DNA of 64,000 bases from Pseudomonas sp. MN1F. Lineage in GTDB: Bacteria > Pseudomonadota > Gammaproteobacteria > Pseudomonadales > Pseudomonadaceae. Made by a program: the position numbers and the translations under genes. Where the stretch lies: the NCBI RefSeq assembly GCF_009391885.1, contig NZ_VZII01000037.1, forward strand, positions 247,733 through 311,732. The letters run 5' to 3'. This document shows, one piece after another, positions 34,043 through 42,858 of this stretch (within the stretch, counting starts at the first letter, position 1; every line of letters starts with the position of its first letter). Under the pieces are notes generated by a model. That model saw only the letters and a program-made list of their open reading frames with translations. It was not told where the DNA came from and searched no databases.

Positions 34043-34549
34043 TCAGCGCTCGGCCACAGCCTGGCCGGACGACGGCGTCGAGGTCCAGCCGCCCTGCACC
34101 AGCAACACCCCGCCGAGGATCAGCAGCACACCGGCCACCCTGGCCAGGTTCACCGGCTTGCTGGCAACGCCCATCAGCCCGAAGTGATCGACGATCACCG
34201 ACGTCAGGATCTGCCCTGCCACCACCAGCACCAGGAAACCCGCCGTGCCCAGCTTCGGTGTCAAGGCAGCAGCGCCAGCCACATAGAGGGCGCCCAGCAC
34301 GCCACCGATCCATAGCCACCACGGCCCCTGCAGCGCCTTGCCCAGGTCAGGCACGGGCACCCGCAGGATCAGCAACGCGGTGATGATCACCACCGAACTG
34401 ACCGTCAACGAGGTGAAGGCGCCCCACAACCAGTGTCCCAGCGCACGGCCGACGGCGGCGTTGCTGGCGGCCTGGTAAGGCAGCACGAAGCCCGCCAGCA
34501 GGGCCATCATCACGGGCAGGAATGCAAGCAACAGGTTCTTGTAGGACAT
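34043..34549 (-). CDS. DMT-family membrane protein (YdcZ/DUF606 type)
   Basis: A 168-residue protein with five predicted transmembrane helices. LAFLPVMMALLAGFVLPYQAASNAAVGRALGHWLWGAFTSLTVSS and the C-terminal LGTAGFLVLVVAGQILTSVIVDHFGLMG are the two conserved blocks of the YdcZ half-size drug/metabolite transporters, which often work as pairs. No partner is adjacent. An in-frame start 11 codons upstream is possible. Confidence 0.8.
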   Translation of the reverse strand: MSYKNLLLAFLPVMMALLAGFVLPYQAASNAAVGRALGHWLWGAFTSLTVSSVVIITALLILRVPVPDLGKALQGPWWLWIGGVLGALYVAGAAALTPKLGTAGFLVLVVAGQILTSVIVDHFGLMGVASKPVNLARVAGVLLILGGVLLVQGGWTSTPSSGQAVAER

Positions 34550-34690
34550 GAAAGGTCTCATCTGAAGACAGGATGAGACCATGATCGGTAAATCGGCTGC
34601 GCTTATGGAAATCGAAAAGGTGCACGTGGTGTATTCGCCCCACGCATGGAGCCAGATGCGGGCCTGCCGAAGCGTGCCCGCTGCCCGACA

Positions 34691-35269
34691 TCAACGCCAG
34701 GTATCGACCCGCAGCACTTCGGTGTAGATCGCATCGACGGTCTGGCCGACCTTGAGGTTCTTCATGCGCTTCTGCAGGTCTGGGTTCTCGACCTTGACCA
34801 CCTGCAGCTTGCCTTCCGGCGGCAGCAGGCTGACTTCATGTTTCTTCAGGTCGATCTTCTTGATCTGCGAGGTCACCCGGACCTGGCGGAAGGCTTCGCC
34901 GCCGGGGTTGGGGTTGTCCTTGGTGGCACGGATTTCCCCGGACTCTTCAGTGGCCTTCGGCGCACCACCCACGTCGCTGTTAAGCACATAGGCGATGGCC
35001 CGGGTGACGTAGATATCAACGTTGTCACCGACTTTCAGGTTGGGCAGCGCCTTGGCCTTTTCCGTCAGTTGCAGGGTCACATCCTTGTCGTTCGGCCCTT
35101 TTACCGTGACTTGGCGGTTGGCCAGGTCGATGGCGGTGACCTGGGTTTTGACATGGCTTTCCAGTGCCTGGCTGCCAATCGGAATCTCGGCAGCCTGCAC
35201 CGTGAAGGTGGCAGCGGACATCAAGGTGGCAAGGGCAACAGCGCGAGCGAGGGTGCAGATAGGATTCAT
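34691..35269 (-). CDS. Periplasmic protein with two internal repeats, unknown function
   Basis: A 192-residue protein with a signal peptide cut after VQAA. The mature part contains two related units of about 55 residues: VTAIDLANRQVTVKGPNDKD ending LKVGDNVDIYVTRAIAYVL, and IKKIDLKKHEVSLLPPEGKL ending LKVGQTVDAIYTEVLRVDTW. Each is a beta-rich unit closed by an NLKVGxxVD turn. A Gly/Glu-rich linker joins them. No characterised family was recognised. The gene is monocistronic. Confidence 0.7.
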   Translation of the reverse strand: MNPICTLARAVALATLMSAATFTVQAAEIPIGSQALESHVKTQVTAIDLANRQVTVKGPNDKDVTLQLTEKAKALPNLKVGDNVDIYVTRAIAYVLNSDVGGAPKATEESGEIRATKDNPNPGGEAFRQVRVTSQIKKIDLKKHEVSLLPPEGKLQVVKVENPDLQKRMKNLKVGQTVDAIYTEVLRVDTWR

Positions 35270-35418
35270 AGGCCTGCTTCCATGTGATCAAGACCGGGGT
35301 TGTGCGTGCAATGTCTACGCGCACACAAGCATAGCCATTGCTCGCCACTCTGCAGGCAAACGCCCCACCCACAACACCTTTCAACCCCCTCGCGTCAATG
35401 AACCGACAGGGCCCCTCG

Positions 35419-36708
35419 CTAGTTGCGCGTCACCCGCCATACCGTGTTGGCAAGGTCATCGGCGATGATCAGGGCGCCACGTGGGTCCACCGTAACCCCG
35501 ACGGGCCGGCCTCGGGTCTTGCCATCTGCCCCGCGGAACCCCGTGGCGAAGTCGACCGGCTCACCGGCCGGCTTGCCCGCCTTGAACGGCACGAAGATCA
35601 CTTTGTAACCCACCGGGTTTGGCCGATTCCAGCTACCGTGCTCGCCTACGAATACGCCATCGGCAAAGCGCTCGCCCATGGCCGGGATAGAGAAGTCCAC
35701 ACCAAGTGCGGCAACATGCGACCCGAGGCTGTAATCCGGCTTGATAGCTGCCGCCACCTTGTCCGGGTTCTGTGGCCTCACCCGCTGATCGACGTTCTGC
35801 CCCCAGTAGCTGTAAGGCCAGCCGTAGAAGCCGCCCTCACGTACCGAAGTGAGGTAGTCCGGTACCAGATCCGGGCCCAGCTCGTCACGCTCGTTGACTA
35901 CCGTCCACAACTGCCCGGTGTCCGGCTGAATGGCCAGTGCCGTAGGGTTGCGCAAACCGGTGGCGTAAGGCCTGTGCGCCCCGGTCACGGCGTCGATCTG
36001 CCAGACCATGGCACGGTCGATCTCCACCTCCATGCCACGCTCGGTGATGTTGCTGTTCGAGCCGATGCCCACGTACAGATAGCGGCCATCAGGGCTGATG
36101 GTCAGCGCCTTGGTCCAGTGGTGGTTGATCTCGGCCGGCAGGTCGGTGACCTTGGTCGGCGGGCCGCCGGCCTTGGTCTGGCCATCCTGGTAATCGAAGC
36201 GCACCAGCGCATCCTGGTTGGCCACATACAGCTTGCCGTCGGCAAAGGCCAGGCCGTAGGGCGCGTTGAGGCCCTCGGCGAACACCGTCTGTACTTCATA
36301 TTTGCCATCGCCGTCGGCATCGCGCAGCAGGGTCAGGCGGTTGCCGCCCTTCACCTGCGTATTGCCCTTGGCCTTGATCTGGCTGGCGATGACGTCCTTG
36401 GGCTTGAGCTTGGCCGCACTGCCGCCTCGCCCTTCAGCAACCAGGATATCGCCATTGGGCAGCACCAGGCTCTGGCGCGGGATTTTCAGGTCAGTAGCGA
36501 TGGCCGTGATGCTGTAACCCTCAGGCACGGTGGGTTTCTGATCGCCCCACTGCGCCGGTTGCGCGATCTTCATGCTTGGCAGCAGGCCGCGCTCCGGAGC
36601 CGGCAGTTTCGGGTCGGGTCCCACAGCCTGGTTCGGCTCGCCGTCACCACCACAGGCGGCCAGCAGCAGTGCCACGCTCAGCAGCGACATTCCATGCAAC
36701 GGCTTCAT
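35419..36708 (-). CDS. Sorbosone-dehydrogenase-like (PQQ-type beta-propeller) lipoprotein
   Basis: A 429-residue lipoprotein (lipobox LLAAC at about residues 15-19) with the soluble glucose/sorbosone dehydrogenase propeller fold. Blocks such as YSITAIATDLKIPRQSLVLPNGDILVAEG, DADGDGKYEVQTVFAEGLNAPYGLAFADGKLYVANQ, ISPDGRYLYVGIGSNSN and GFYGWPYSYWGQNVDQRV place it in the L-sorbosone dehydrogenase group. It probably oxidises a sugar or aldehyde in the periplasm using PQQ, though many members are uncharacterised. Its start overlaps the DUF2231 stop by four bases. Confidence 0.85.
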   Translation of the reverse strand: MKPLHGMSLLSVALLLAACGGDGEPNQAVGPDPKLPAPERGLLPSMKIAQPAQWGDQKPTVPEGYSITAIATDLKIPRQSLVLPNGDILVAEGRGGSAAKLKPKDVIASQIKAKGNTQVKGGNRLTLLRDADGDGKYEVQTVFAEGLNAPYGLAFADGKLYVANQDALVRFDYQDGQTKAGGPPTKVTDLPAEINHHWTKALTISPDGRYLYVGIGSNSNITERGMEVEIDRAMVWQIDAVTGAHRPYATGLRNPTALAIQPDTGQLWTVVNERDELGPDLVPDYLTSVREGGFYGWPYSYWGQNVDQRVRPQNPDKVAAAIKPDYSLGSHVAALGVDFSIPAMGERFADGVFVGEHGSWNRPNPVGYKVIFVPFKAGKPAGEPVDFATGFRGADGKTRGRPVGVTVDPRGALIIADDLANTVWRVTRN

Positions 36709-37133
36709 GCCTCACCTCCCGAACGCAGGTTGCTCATGCCCAGCCATGCCGCCACGCAGGCGAGCACAGTGACGATCACCGACAGCACCAGGCCTGCCGG
36801 CATCACCGCCCAGGCATCCTTGGCATGTTCGAAGGCGTTGATCAGCCCCAACACCCAGGTCGCCAGCAACAGCAGGAAGTACAGCGTCGGCCGCCCACCC
36901 TTGCGGGGGGCGCGGATCAGGTTGGCCAGGGCAAACAACAGCGTCAGCCCGCAGAACAGCAGGCCGCCAGCGATCAGCCAGGCGGCGAAGTTGCTCCACT
37001 GGATCTGGTAGCTCTTGAAGTAGGCAATGTCGCTCAGCAGCGCGCCGAGAAACAGCGGGACCGTGCCGGCCAGCAAGATCGCATGCAGCGGGCTGGGCGT
37101 GCATCGGTAGAGGGTTTGCTCTGTAGCGGTCAC
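36705..37133 (-). CDS. DUF2231 membrane protein
   Basis: A 142-residue protein with four hydrophobic segments. SPLHAILLAGTVPLFLGALLSDIAYFKSYQIQWSNFAAWLIAGGLLFCGLTLL matches DUF2231, a family often paired with sorbosone-type dehydrogenases or cytochromes. It overlaps the downstream dehydrogenase gene by four bases, so the two are translationally coupled and may form a small membrane-anchored oxidation module. Confidence 0.8.
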   Translation of the reverse strand: MTATEQTLYRCTPSPLHAILLAGTVPLFLGALLSDIAYFKSYQIQWSNFAAWLIAGGLLFCGLTLLFALANLIRAPRKGGRPTLYFLLLLATWVLGLINAFEHAKDAWAVMPAGLVLSVIVTVLACVAAWLGMSNLRSGGEA

Positions 37134-37304
37134 GGCGCCTCCTTATCAGTCGGTGACCCGGAGCTGACGGACTGGCACGAGGCCTGGTCCATCAGGCGTG
37201 CGCAGGGTGCGCTTAAGAAGGGATCACCTTGACGTTCGGATAGTTCACCGCTTGGCTTGATAGAAATATCCTGAAAGACTTTGCGCGTCGGAACGAGGGA
37301 TACC

Positions 37305-37604
37305 ATGAACACTTGCAGCACACGACCTTACGCGTACTGGACCGCGCATGCCTTGCTGGCCATCAGCCTGGCACTCAATGCCGGCTGTTCGAGCAAAAGC
37401 AGCAAGGCGCGCTACTACGCCGCCGCGCCGGGCTCGAACTGTTACGCCAAGGCGCTGCCGAGCAGCGGTGAAGGCGGCCTGGCCTGGGGCAACACACTGG
37501 GCATTGCCAAGCAGAAGTCGCTGAACAATTGCATCCGCTATGCCGGCCGCTCAGGTGGCACGCCAGACACCTGCCAGGTGGTGCAGGCCAAGTGCAAGAA
37601 CTGA
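37305..37604 (+). CDS. Small cysteine-containing lipoprotein
   Basis: A 99-residue protein with a type II signal peptide (lipobox LNAGC) and a mature part holding four further cysteines (NCYAK, NNCIRY, DTCQVV, AKCKN). GLAWGNTLGIAKQKSLNNCIRY recalls the DUF4189 fold, but this is weak. GAGG precedes the ATG at 37305. It is divergent from the DUF2231 pair across 171 bases. Confidence 0.65.
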   Translation: MNTCSTRPYAYWTAHALLAISLALNAGCSSKSSKARYYAAAPGSNCYAKALPSSGEGGLAWGNTLGIAKQKSLNNCIRYAGRSGGTPDTCQVVQAKCKN

Positions 37605-37654
37605 CCTTTACGGCGGTTATGCGCTGTTGAGCAACGCGTCAGGCCGGCTATCGA

Positions 37655-37671
37655 GGGCTGCATTGCAGCCC
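37655..37671. repeat. Dispersed GGGCTGC-ATT-GCAGCCC palindrome
   Basis: Shares its entire 17-base core with the element at 15203-15221. It lies between the convergent ends of the small lipoprotein gene and the YcaO gene. Confidence 0.55.
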
Positions 37672-37690
37672 ATTCGCGCCCCCGGGTCGG

Positions 37691-39877
37691 TCAGGCAAAC
37701 TTGGCCCGCGCAGCATGCAGCTTCTTGTAGCTCTCGATCAGGCGCAGGTGGCGGTCCAGCCCTTCGAGCTTCATGCTGGTCGGTGTCAGCCCATGGAAGC
37801 GCACGCTACCGTCGACCGAACCCAGCACCGCGTCCATCCGCGGGTTGCCGAACATGCGGCGGAAGTTGGCTTCGTAGTCGGCCATTTCCAGCTCGTCATC
37901 CAACTGTACTTCCAGCACCACGTTCAGCGCCTGGTAGAACAGGCCGCGCTCGACGGTGTTGTCGTTGAACTGCAGGAACGCCTCGACCAGCTCCTTGGCA
38001 TCCTCGAAGCGCTTGAGCGCCAGGCAGATCAGCAACTTCAGCTCAAGAATGGTCAACTGGCCCCACACCGTGTTCTCGTCGAACTCGACGCCGATCAGGG
38101 TGGTGATGGTGGTGTAGTCATCCACCTCGCATTTATCCAGGCGCCGGCGCAGCGCGCGCAGGGCGCGGTCGTCGAGGCTGTGCAGGTTGAGGATGTCGGC
38201 ACGGAAGCCCAGGGCGCGGTTGGTGTTGTCCCAGATAAGGTCCTCGACCGGGTAGATCTCGGAATAACCCGGCACCAGGATGCGGCAGGCAGTGGCGCCG
38301 AGGTTGTCGTACACGGCCATGTACACCTCTTTGCCAAGGTCTTCGAGGATGCCGAACAGGGTCGCGGCTTCCTGGATGTTGGAGTCCTCGCCATGGCCGG
38401 AGAAGTCCCACTCGACGAACTCGAAATCGGCCTTGGCACTGAAGAAGCGCCACGACACCACACCACTGGAGTCGATGAAGTGCTCGACGAAGTTGTTCGG
38501 CTCGGTCAATGCATGGCTTTCGAAGGTCGGCTGCGGCAGGTCGTTGAGGCCCTCGAAGCTGCGGCCTTGCAGCAGCTCGGTGAGGCTGCGCTCCAGCGCC
38601 ACTTCAAAACTCGGGTGAGCGCCGAACGAGGCGAACACGCCACCCGTGCGTGGGTTCATCAAGGTCACGCACATTACCGGGAACTCACCGCCCAGCGAGG
38701 CGTCCTTGACCAGCACCGGGAAGCCCTGCTCTTCCAGGCCCTGGATGCCGGCGAGGATGCCAGGGTATTTGGCCAGCACGTCCTGGGGGACGTCCGGCAG
38801 GGCCAGCTCACCTTCGAGGATTTCGCGTTTCACCGCGCGCTCGAAGATTTCCGACAGGCACTGCACCTGGGCTTCGGCCAGGGTATTGCCGGCGCTCATG
38901 CCGTTGCTGAGGAACAGGTTCTCGATCAGGTTGGACGGGAAGTACACCACCTGCTCGTCGGACTGGCGCACGAACGGTAACGAGCAGATGCCGCGCTCGG
39001 TGTTGCCCGAGTTGGTGTCGTACAGGTGCGAACCGCGCAGCTCGCCGTCCGCGTTGTAGATCGCCAGGCAATGTTCGTCGAGGATTTCGGCCGGCAGTTC
39101 GTCCTTTGGCCCTGGCTTGAACCACTGCTCGTTCGGGTAATGCACGAACGGCGCATTGGCGATGTCTTCGCCCCAGAACTGGTCGTTGTAGAAGAAGTTG
39201 CAGTTCAGTCGCTCGATGAACTCACCCAGCGCCGAGGCCAGTGCGGCTTCCTTGGTCGAACCCTTGCCGTTGGTGAAGCACATTGGCGACTGCGCGTCGC
39301 GCACGTGCAGCGACCAGACGTTGGGCACGATGTTGCGCCACGAGGCGATCTCGATCTTCATGCCAAGGCCGGCAAGGATGCCGGACATGTTGGCGATGGT
39401 CTGCTCCAGCGGCAGGTCCTTGCCGGCGATGTAGGTGGTGGTGTCGGCCACCGGCATCAACAGGCCCTGGGCATCGGCGTCGAGGTTATCGACCTCTTCG
39501 ATGATGAACTCGGGGCCGGTTTGCACCACTTTCTTCACGGTGCAGCGGTCGATGGAGCGCAGGATGCCCTGGCGGTCCTTCTCGGAAATGTCTTCGGGCA
39601 GCTCGACCTGGATCTTGAAGATCTGGTTGTAGCGGTTCTCCGGGTCGACGATGTTGTTCTGCGACAGGCGGATATTCTCGGTGGGGATATCGCGAGTCTG
39701 GCAGTACAGCTTGACGAAGTACGCCGCGCACAGGGCCGACGACGCCAGGAAATAGTCGAACGGGCCCGGTGCCGAACCGTCGCCCTTGTAGCGGATCGGC
39801 TGGTCGGCGATCACCGTGAAGTCGTCGAACTTGGCTTCGAGACGAAGGTTGTCGAGAAAATTGACCTTGATTTCCAT
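37691..39877 (-). CDS. ycaO: OsmC-YcaO fusion protein
   Basis: A 728-residue two-domain protein. Residues about 1-140 form an OsmC-like domain (LRLEAKFDDFTVIADQPIRYKGDGSAPGPFDYFLASSALCAAYFV), and about 150-560 the YcaO ATP-dependent domain with the nucleotide-binding glutamates in ASALGEFIERLNCNFF and the EAQVQCLSEIFERAVKRE segment; a helical C-terminal tail follows. E. coli YcaO has been linked to RimO-dependent methylthiolation of ribosomal protein S12; other YcaO proteins make azolines or thioamides from backbone amides. No precursor peptide gene is seen beside it. It is a single gene. Confidence 0.88.
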   Translation of the reverse strand: MEIKVNFLDNLRLEAKFDDFTVIADQPIRYKGDGSAPGPFDYFLASSALCAAYFVKLYCQTRDIPTENIRLSQNNIVDPENRYNQIFKIQVELPEDISEKDRQGILRSIDRCTVKKVVQTGPEFIIEEVDNLDADAQGLLMPVADTTTYIAGKDLPLEQTIANMSGILAGLGMKIEIASWRNIVPNVWSLHVRDAQSPMCFTNGKGSTKEAALASALGEFIERLNCNFFYNDQFWGEDIANAPFVHYPNEQWFKPGPKDELPAEILDEHCLAIYNADGELRGSHLYDTNSGNTERGICSLPFVRQSDEQVVYFPSNLIENLFLSNGMSAGNTLAEAQVQCLSEIFERAVKREILEGELALPDVPQDVLAKYPGILAGIQGLEEQGFPVLVKDASLGGEFPVMCVTLMNPRTGGVFASFGAHPSFEVALERSLTELLQGRSFEGLNDLPQPTFESHALTEPNNFVEHFIDSSGVVSWRFFSAKADFEFVEWDFSGHGEDSNIQEAATLFGILEDLGKEVYMAVYDNLGATACRILVPGYSEIYPVEDLIWDNTNRALGFRADILNLHSLDDRALRALRRRLDKCEVDDYTTITTLIGVEFDENTVWGQLTILELKLLICLALKRFEDAKELVEAFLQFNDNTVERGLFYQALNVVLEVQLDDELEMADYEANFRRMFGNPRMDAVLGSVDGSVRFHGLTPTSMKLEGLDRHLRLIESYKKLHAARAKFA

Positions 39878-40038
39878 GCGGGGATTACCGTCAGTTAAGC
39901 GTGCAAAACGAAATTGGCCGGCATTATCCGGGTTTTCCGCTCGGAAGTCCTCTCCGCGTCCATACCGGATCGCTGCGGGATATTGCGCATTCCACCGGAT
40001 TGCTTGCCTGATCCTCTGAACCTGCGCCGCAGACGGAC

Positions 40039-40055
40039 CAGTGGTCGTACCACTG
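40039..40055 (+). promoter_or_regulatory. FadR-type operator upstream of the molybdenum hydroxylase operon
   Basis: CAGTGGTCGTACCACTG is a perfect 7-3-7 inverted repeat containing TGGTNNNACCA, the consensus core of FadR-subfamily GntR operators. It lies 81 bases before the first structural gene and 162 bases from the ycaO start on the other strand. No GntR gene is adjacent. Confidence 0.65.
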
Positions 40056-40135
40056 TGCTAGCGTTTCTGGATTGGGGAACAACGTATTCCCCAGCAGACC
40101 GTAAACGCCATCAACCGATGATCAGCAGGTGAGCC

Positions 40136-40591
40136 ATGGAACTTCATATCAACCAGCAGACCTATCAGGTCGACGCCGATGCCGACACGCCTCTGTTGTG
40201 GGTGCTGCGTGACGACCTGGGCATGACCGGTACCAAGTATGGCTGTGGCCTGGCCCAGTGTGGCGCCTGCTCGGTGCTGGTGGATGGCAACGTCGTGCGT
40301 GCCTGTGTCACCCCCGTGGCCGGCGTGGTCGGGCGCGAGGTGACTACCATCGAAGCGGTCGAGGCCGACGCGGTGGGCAAGCGCGTGGTAGCGGCCTGGG
40401 TCGAGCACCAGGTGGCCCAGTGCGGCTACTGCCAGTCCGGCCAGGTGATGGCGGCCACGGCACTGCTCAAGCACACCCCCAAGCCCAGTGACGAACAAAT
40501 CAGCGCAGCAATGGTCAACCTCTGCCGCTGCGGCACCTACAACGCCATCCATGCCGCCGTGCATGCGTTGGCCCAAGGGGAGCAGGCCTGA
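40136..40591 (+). CDS. 2Fe-2S subunit of a periplasmic molybdenum hydroxylase (IorA-like)
   Basis: A 151-residue small subunit with two [2Fe-2S] sites: the plant-ferredoxin type CGLAQCGACSVLVDG (about residues 40-55, with a further Cys near 60) and the helical-domain type CGYCQSGQ...CRCGTY (about 98-138). It relays electrons from the Mo cofactor of the next gene to the cytochrome. The sequence groups with isoquinoline 1-oxidoreductase alpha and related aldehyde oxidoreductase subunits. It overlaps the following gene by one base (TGATG). Confidence 0.93.
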   Translation: MELHINQQTYQVDADADTPLLWVLRDDLGMTGTKYGCGLAQCGACSVLVDGNVVRACVTPVAGVVGREVTTIEAVEADAVGKRVVAAWVEHQVAQCGYCQSGQVMAATALLKHTPKPSDEQISAAMVNLCRCGTYNAIHAAVHALAQGEQA

Positions 40592-42840
40592 TGAACACGC
40601 CCGTCGATACCCCCGCAGAACTGCTCAGGCTGCAGCTGGGCGAAACCGTCAACCTGTCGCGCCGGCGCTTTCTGGCCAGCACCGCTGTCGGGGCCCTGGT
40701 GCTGGGTTTCGGCCTGCCGCTGGGCGCCACCCGCGTGCAGGCAGCGGCGGCAGCCACCCCGGAACGCGGCACCCAGGTGCCGGCGTTCCTGGAAATCCGC
40801 CCGGACGGCAAGGTGCGCCTGCTCAGCCCGTTCATGGAAGGCGGCCAAGGCCCCTTCACGGCCATGGCCCAGATCGTGGGTGAAGAACTGGATGTCGACC
40901 CGGCCAATTTCCTGGTCGAAAGCGCACCGCCCGGTGAAGCCTACGTGGTGATGGAAAACGGCATGCGCATTACCGGTGGCAGCATGTCGGTGCGCATGAG
41001 CTACCCGACCATGCGCCGCCTCGGCGGCCTGGCCCGGGCCATGCTGCTGCAGGCCGCCGCCGAACAATGGAAGGTGCCCGTCAGCGAACTGTCCACCGAG
41101 CCTGGCAAGGTCATGCACGCCGCCACGGGCCGTTCGCTGGCCTATGGTGAGCTGGCCAGCCGTGCCATGGACCTGCCGGTGCCGGACCCGGCCAGCATCA
41201 AGCTGCGCGACCCCAGCCAGTTCCGCTGGATCGGCAAACCGGTGCGGCGCCTGGACGCCTACGACAAATCCACCGGCAAGGCCCAGTACTGCATCGACAT
41301 CAAGGTCGACGGCATGCTCCACGCTGCCGTGCAGCACGCGCCACGCCTGGGCATGACCGTGGGTAGCCTGCGTAACGAGGAGCAGGTCAAGGGCATGAAG
41401 GGCGTGCACTCGGTGCATCAGCTGCCGGGCGCGGTGGCCGTGGTCGCCGAGCGCTGGTGGCACGCCAAGCGTGCCGTGGAGGCAATCCAGGTGGACTGGA
41501 ATGAGCCGGGTGCCGACAGCAAGGTGCGGCCGATGCCGGCAGACTTCTCCAGCGACGGCTGGCGCGAGCACCTGGCCAGCGTTGAAGGGCCGGCCCGCGA
41601 CGAAGAAAACCAAGGCGACATCGCCGGCGCCCTGGCCAATGCCAAGACCAAGGTCGAGGCCAGCTACCACAACCAGTACCTCAACCATGCCCAGCTGGAG
41701 CCACCGTCCGCCCTCGCCCGCTTCAACCCGGACGGCAGCCTGGATGTCTGGCTGCCCAACCAGGCGCCAGACATGTTCCGCGACGACATCGCCAAGCGTA
41801 CCGGCCTGGATGCTGCACAGATCACCCTGCACTCGCCGCTGCTCGGCGGCTTCTTCGGCCGCCATTTCCTGTATGACTCGGCCAACCCGTACCCACAGGC
41901 CATCGCCCTGGCCAAGGCCGTCGGCCGCCCGGTCAAGCTGATCTGGAGCCGCGAGGAAGAATTCCTGCGCGACGTGCTGCGCCCGGTCGCCGTGGTCAAG
42001 TTCCGCGCCGGGCTGGATGCCGATGGCCTGCCAGTGGCCATCGAAGCGGTGAGCGCCACCGAAGGCCCGACCGAAGCCCTCGCTGGCAAGCAAGGCGACA
42101 AGATCGACCCCACGGCCCTCGAAGGGCTGTCGGGCAAGTCTTACGCCATTGCCAACAAACGCATCGCCCAGGTCTACGTCAAAGGCCCGGCCATGCTCGG
42201 CTACTGGCGCTCGGTGGGCAATTCGCTGAACGACTTCTTCTATGAGTCGTTCCTTGACGAGTTGGCCGACAAGGGCGGCAAGGACCCCTACGAACTGCGC
42301 CTGCACCTGCTGCGCGATAATCAGCGCCTGACCAACCTGCTGCACGCAGTGGCCGAGTTGTCCGGCGGCTGGAAGCGCGGGCCGTTTACCGCAGAAGACG
42401 GCAGCAAGCGTGCCCGTGGCATTGCCATGGCCTCGCCGTTCGGCTCCGAGGCGGCGGCCATCGCCGAGGTGTCGATCGAGAACGGCCAGGTCAAGGTGCA
42501 TGACATCTGGCAGGCAATCGACCCTGGGAGCATCGTCAACCCGGCGATCATCGAGCACCAGGTCAACGGTGCCGTGGCCCTGGGCCTGTCGCAGACGCTG
42601 GTGGAAGAAGCGGTGTTCATCGACGGCAAGCCGCGTGCGCGCAACTACGACCTGTATCCGATCCTGCCGCCCTCGCGCATGGCCCGGGTGCATGTGCGCA
42701 TCGTCGAGAGCGGGGCGAAGATGGGCGGTATCGGCGAGCCGCCGCTGCCGGCGGTGGCGCCTGCCGTGGCCAACGCCGTGGCGCAGCTCACCGGCCAGCG
42801 CGTGCGTAGCCTGCCGCTTAGCCGCCACACCTTCAGCTGA
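40591..42840 (+). CDS. Molybdopterin-binding catalytic subunit of a periplasmic hydroxylase/aldehyde oxidoreductase (IorB-like)
   Basis: A 749-residue large subunit of the xanthine oxidase family, IorB type. A Tat-like signal (LSRRRFLASTAVGALVLGFGLPLGA, twin-arginine at about residues 22-23) points to folded export to the periplasm. Blocks MEGGQGPFTAMAQIVGEELDVD, QAPDMFRDDIAKRTGL, LGGFFGRHFLYD and GIGEPPLPAVAPAVANAV (catalytic Glu region) are visible. With the 2Fe-2S and cytochrome c partners it resembles the three-component PaoEFG-type aldehyde oxidoreductases of Pseudomonas (from memory). Natural substrate, an aldehyde or N-heterocycle, is not readable. Confidence 0.92.
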   Translation: MNTPVDTPAELLRLQLGETVNLSRRRFLASTAVGALVLGFGLPLGATRVQAAAAATPERGTQVPAFLEIRPDGKVRLLSPFMEGGQGPFTAMAQIVGEELDVDPANFLVESAPPGEAYVVMENGMRITGGSMSVRMSYPTMRRLGGLARAMLLQAAAEQWKVPVSELSTEPGKVMHAATGRSLAYGELASRAMDLPVPDPASIKLRDPSQFRWIGKPVRRLDAYDKSTGKAQYCIDIKVDGMLHAAVQHAPRLGMTVGSLRNEEQVKGMKGVHSVHQLPGAVAVVAERWWHAKRAVEAIQVDWNEPGADSKVRPMPADFSSDGWREHLASVEGPARDEENQGDIAGALANAKTKVEASYHNQYLNHAQLEPPSALARFNPDGSLDVWLPNQAPDMFRDDIAKRTGLDAAQITLHSPLLGGFFGRHFLYDSANPYPQAIALAKAVGRPVKLIWSREEEFLRDVLRPVAVVKFRAGLDADGLPVAIEAVSATEGPTEALAGKQGDKIDPTALEGLSGKSYAIANKRIAQVYVKGPAMLGYWRSVGNSLNDFFYESFLDELADKGGKDPYELRLHLLRDNQRLTNLLHAVAELSGGWKRGPFTAEDGSKRARGIAMASPFGSEAAAIAEVSIENGQVKVHDIWQAIDPGSIVNPAIIEHQVNGAVALGLSQTLVEEAVFIDGKPRARNYDLYPILPPSRMARVHVRIVESGAKMGGIGEPPLPAVAPAVANAVAQLTGQRVRSLPLSRHTFS

Positions 42841-42858
42841 CCGGACAAGGACTGCCCC

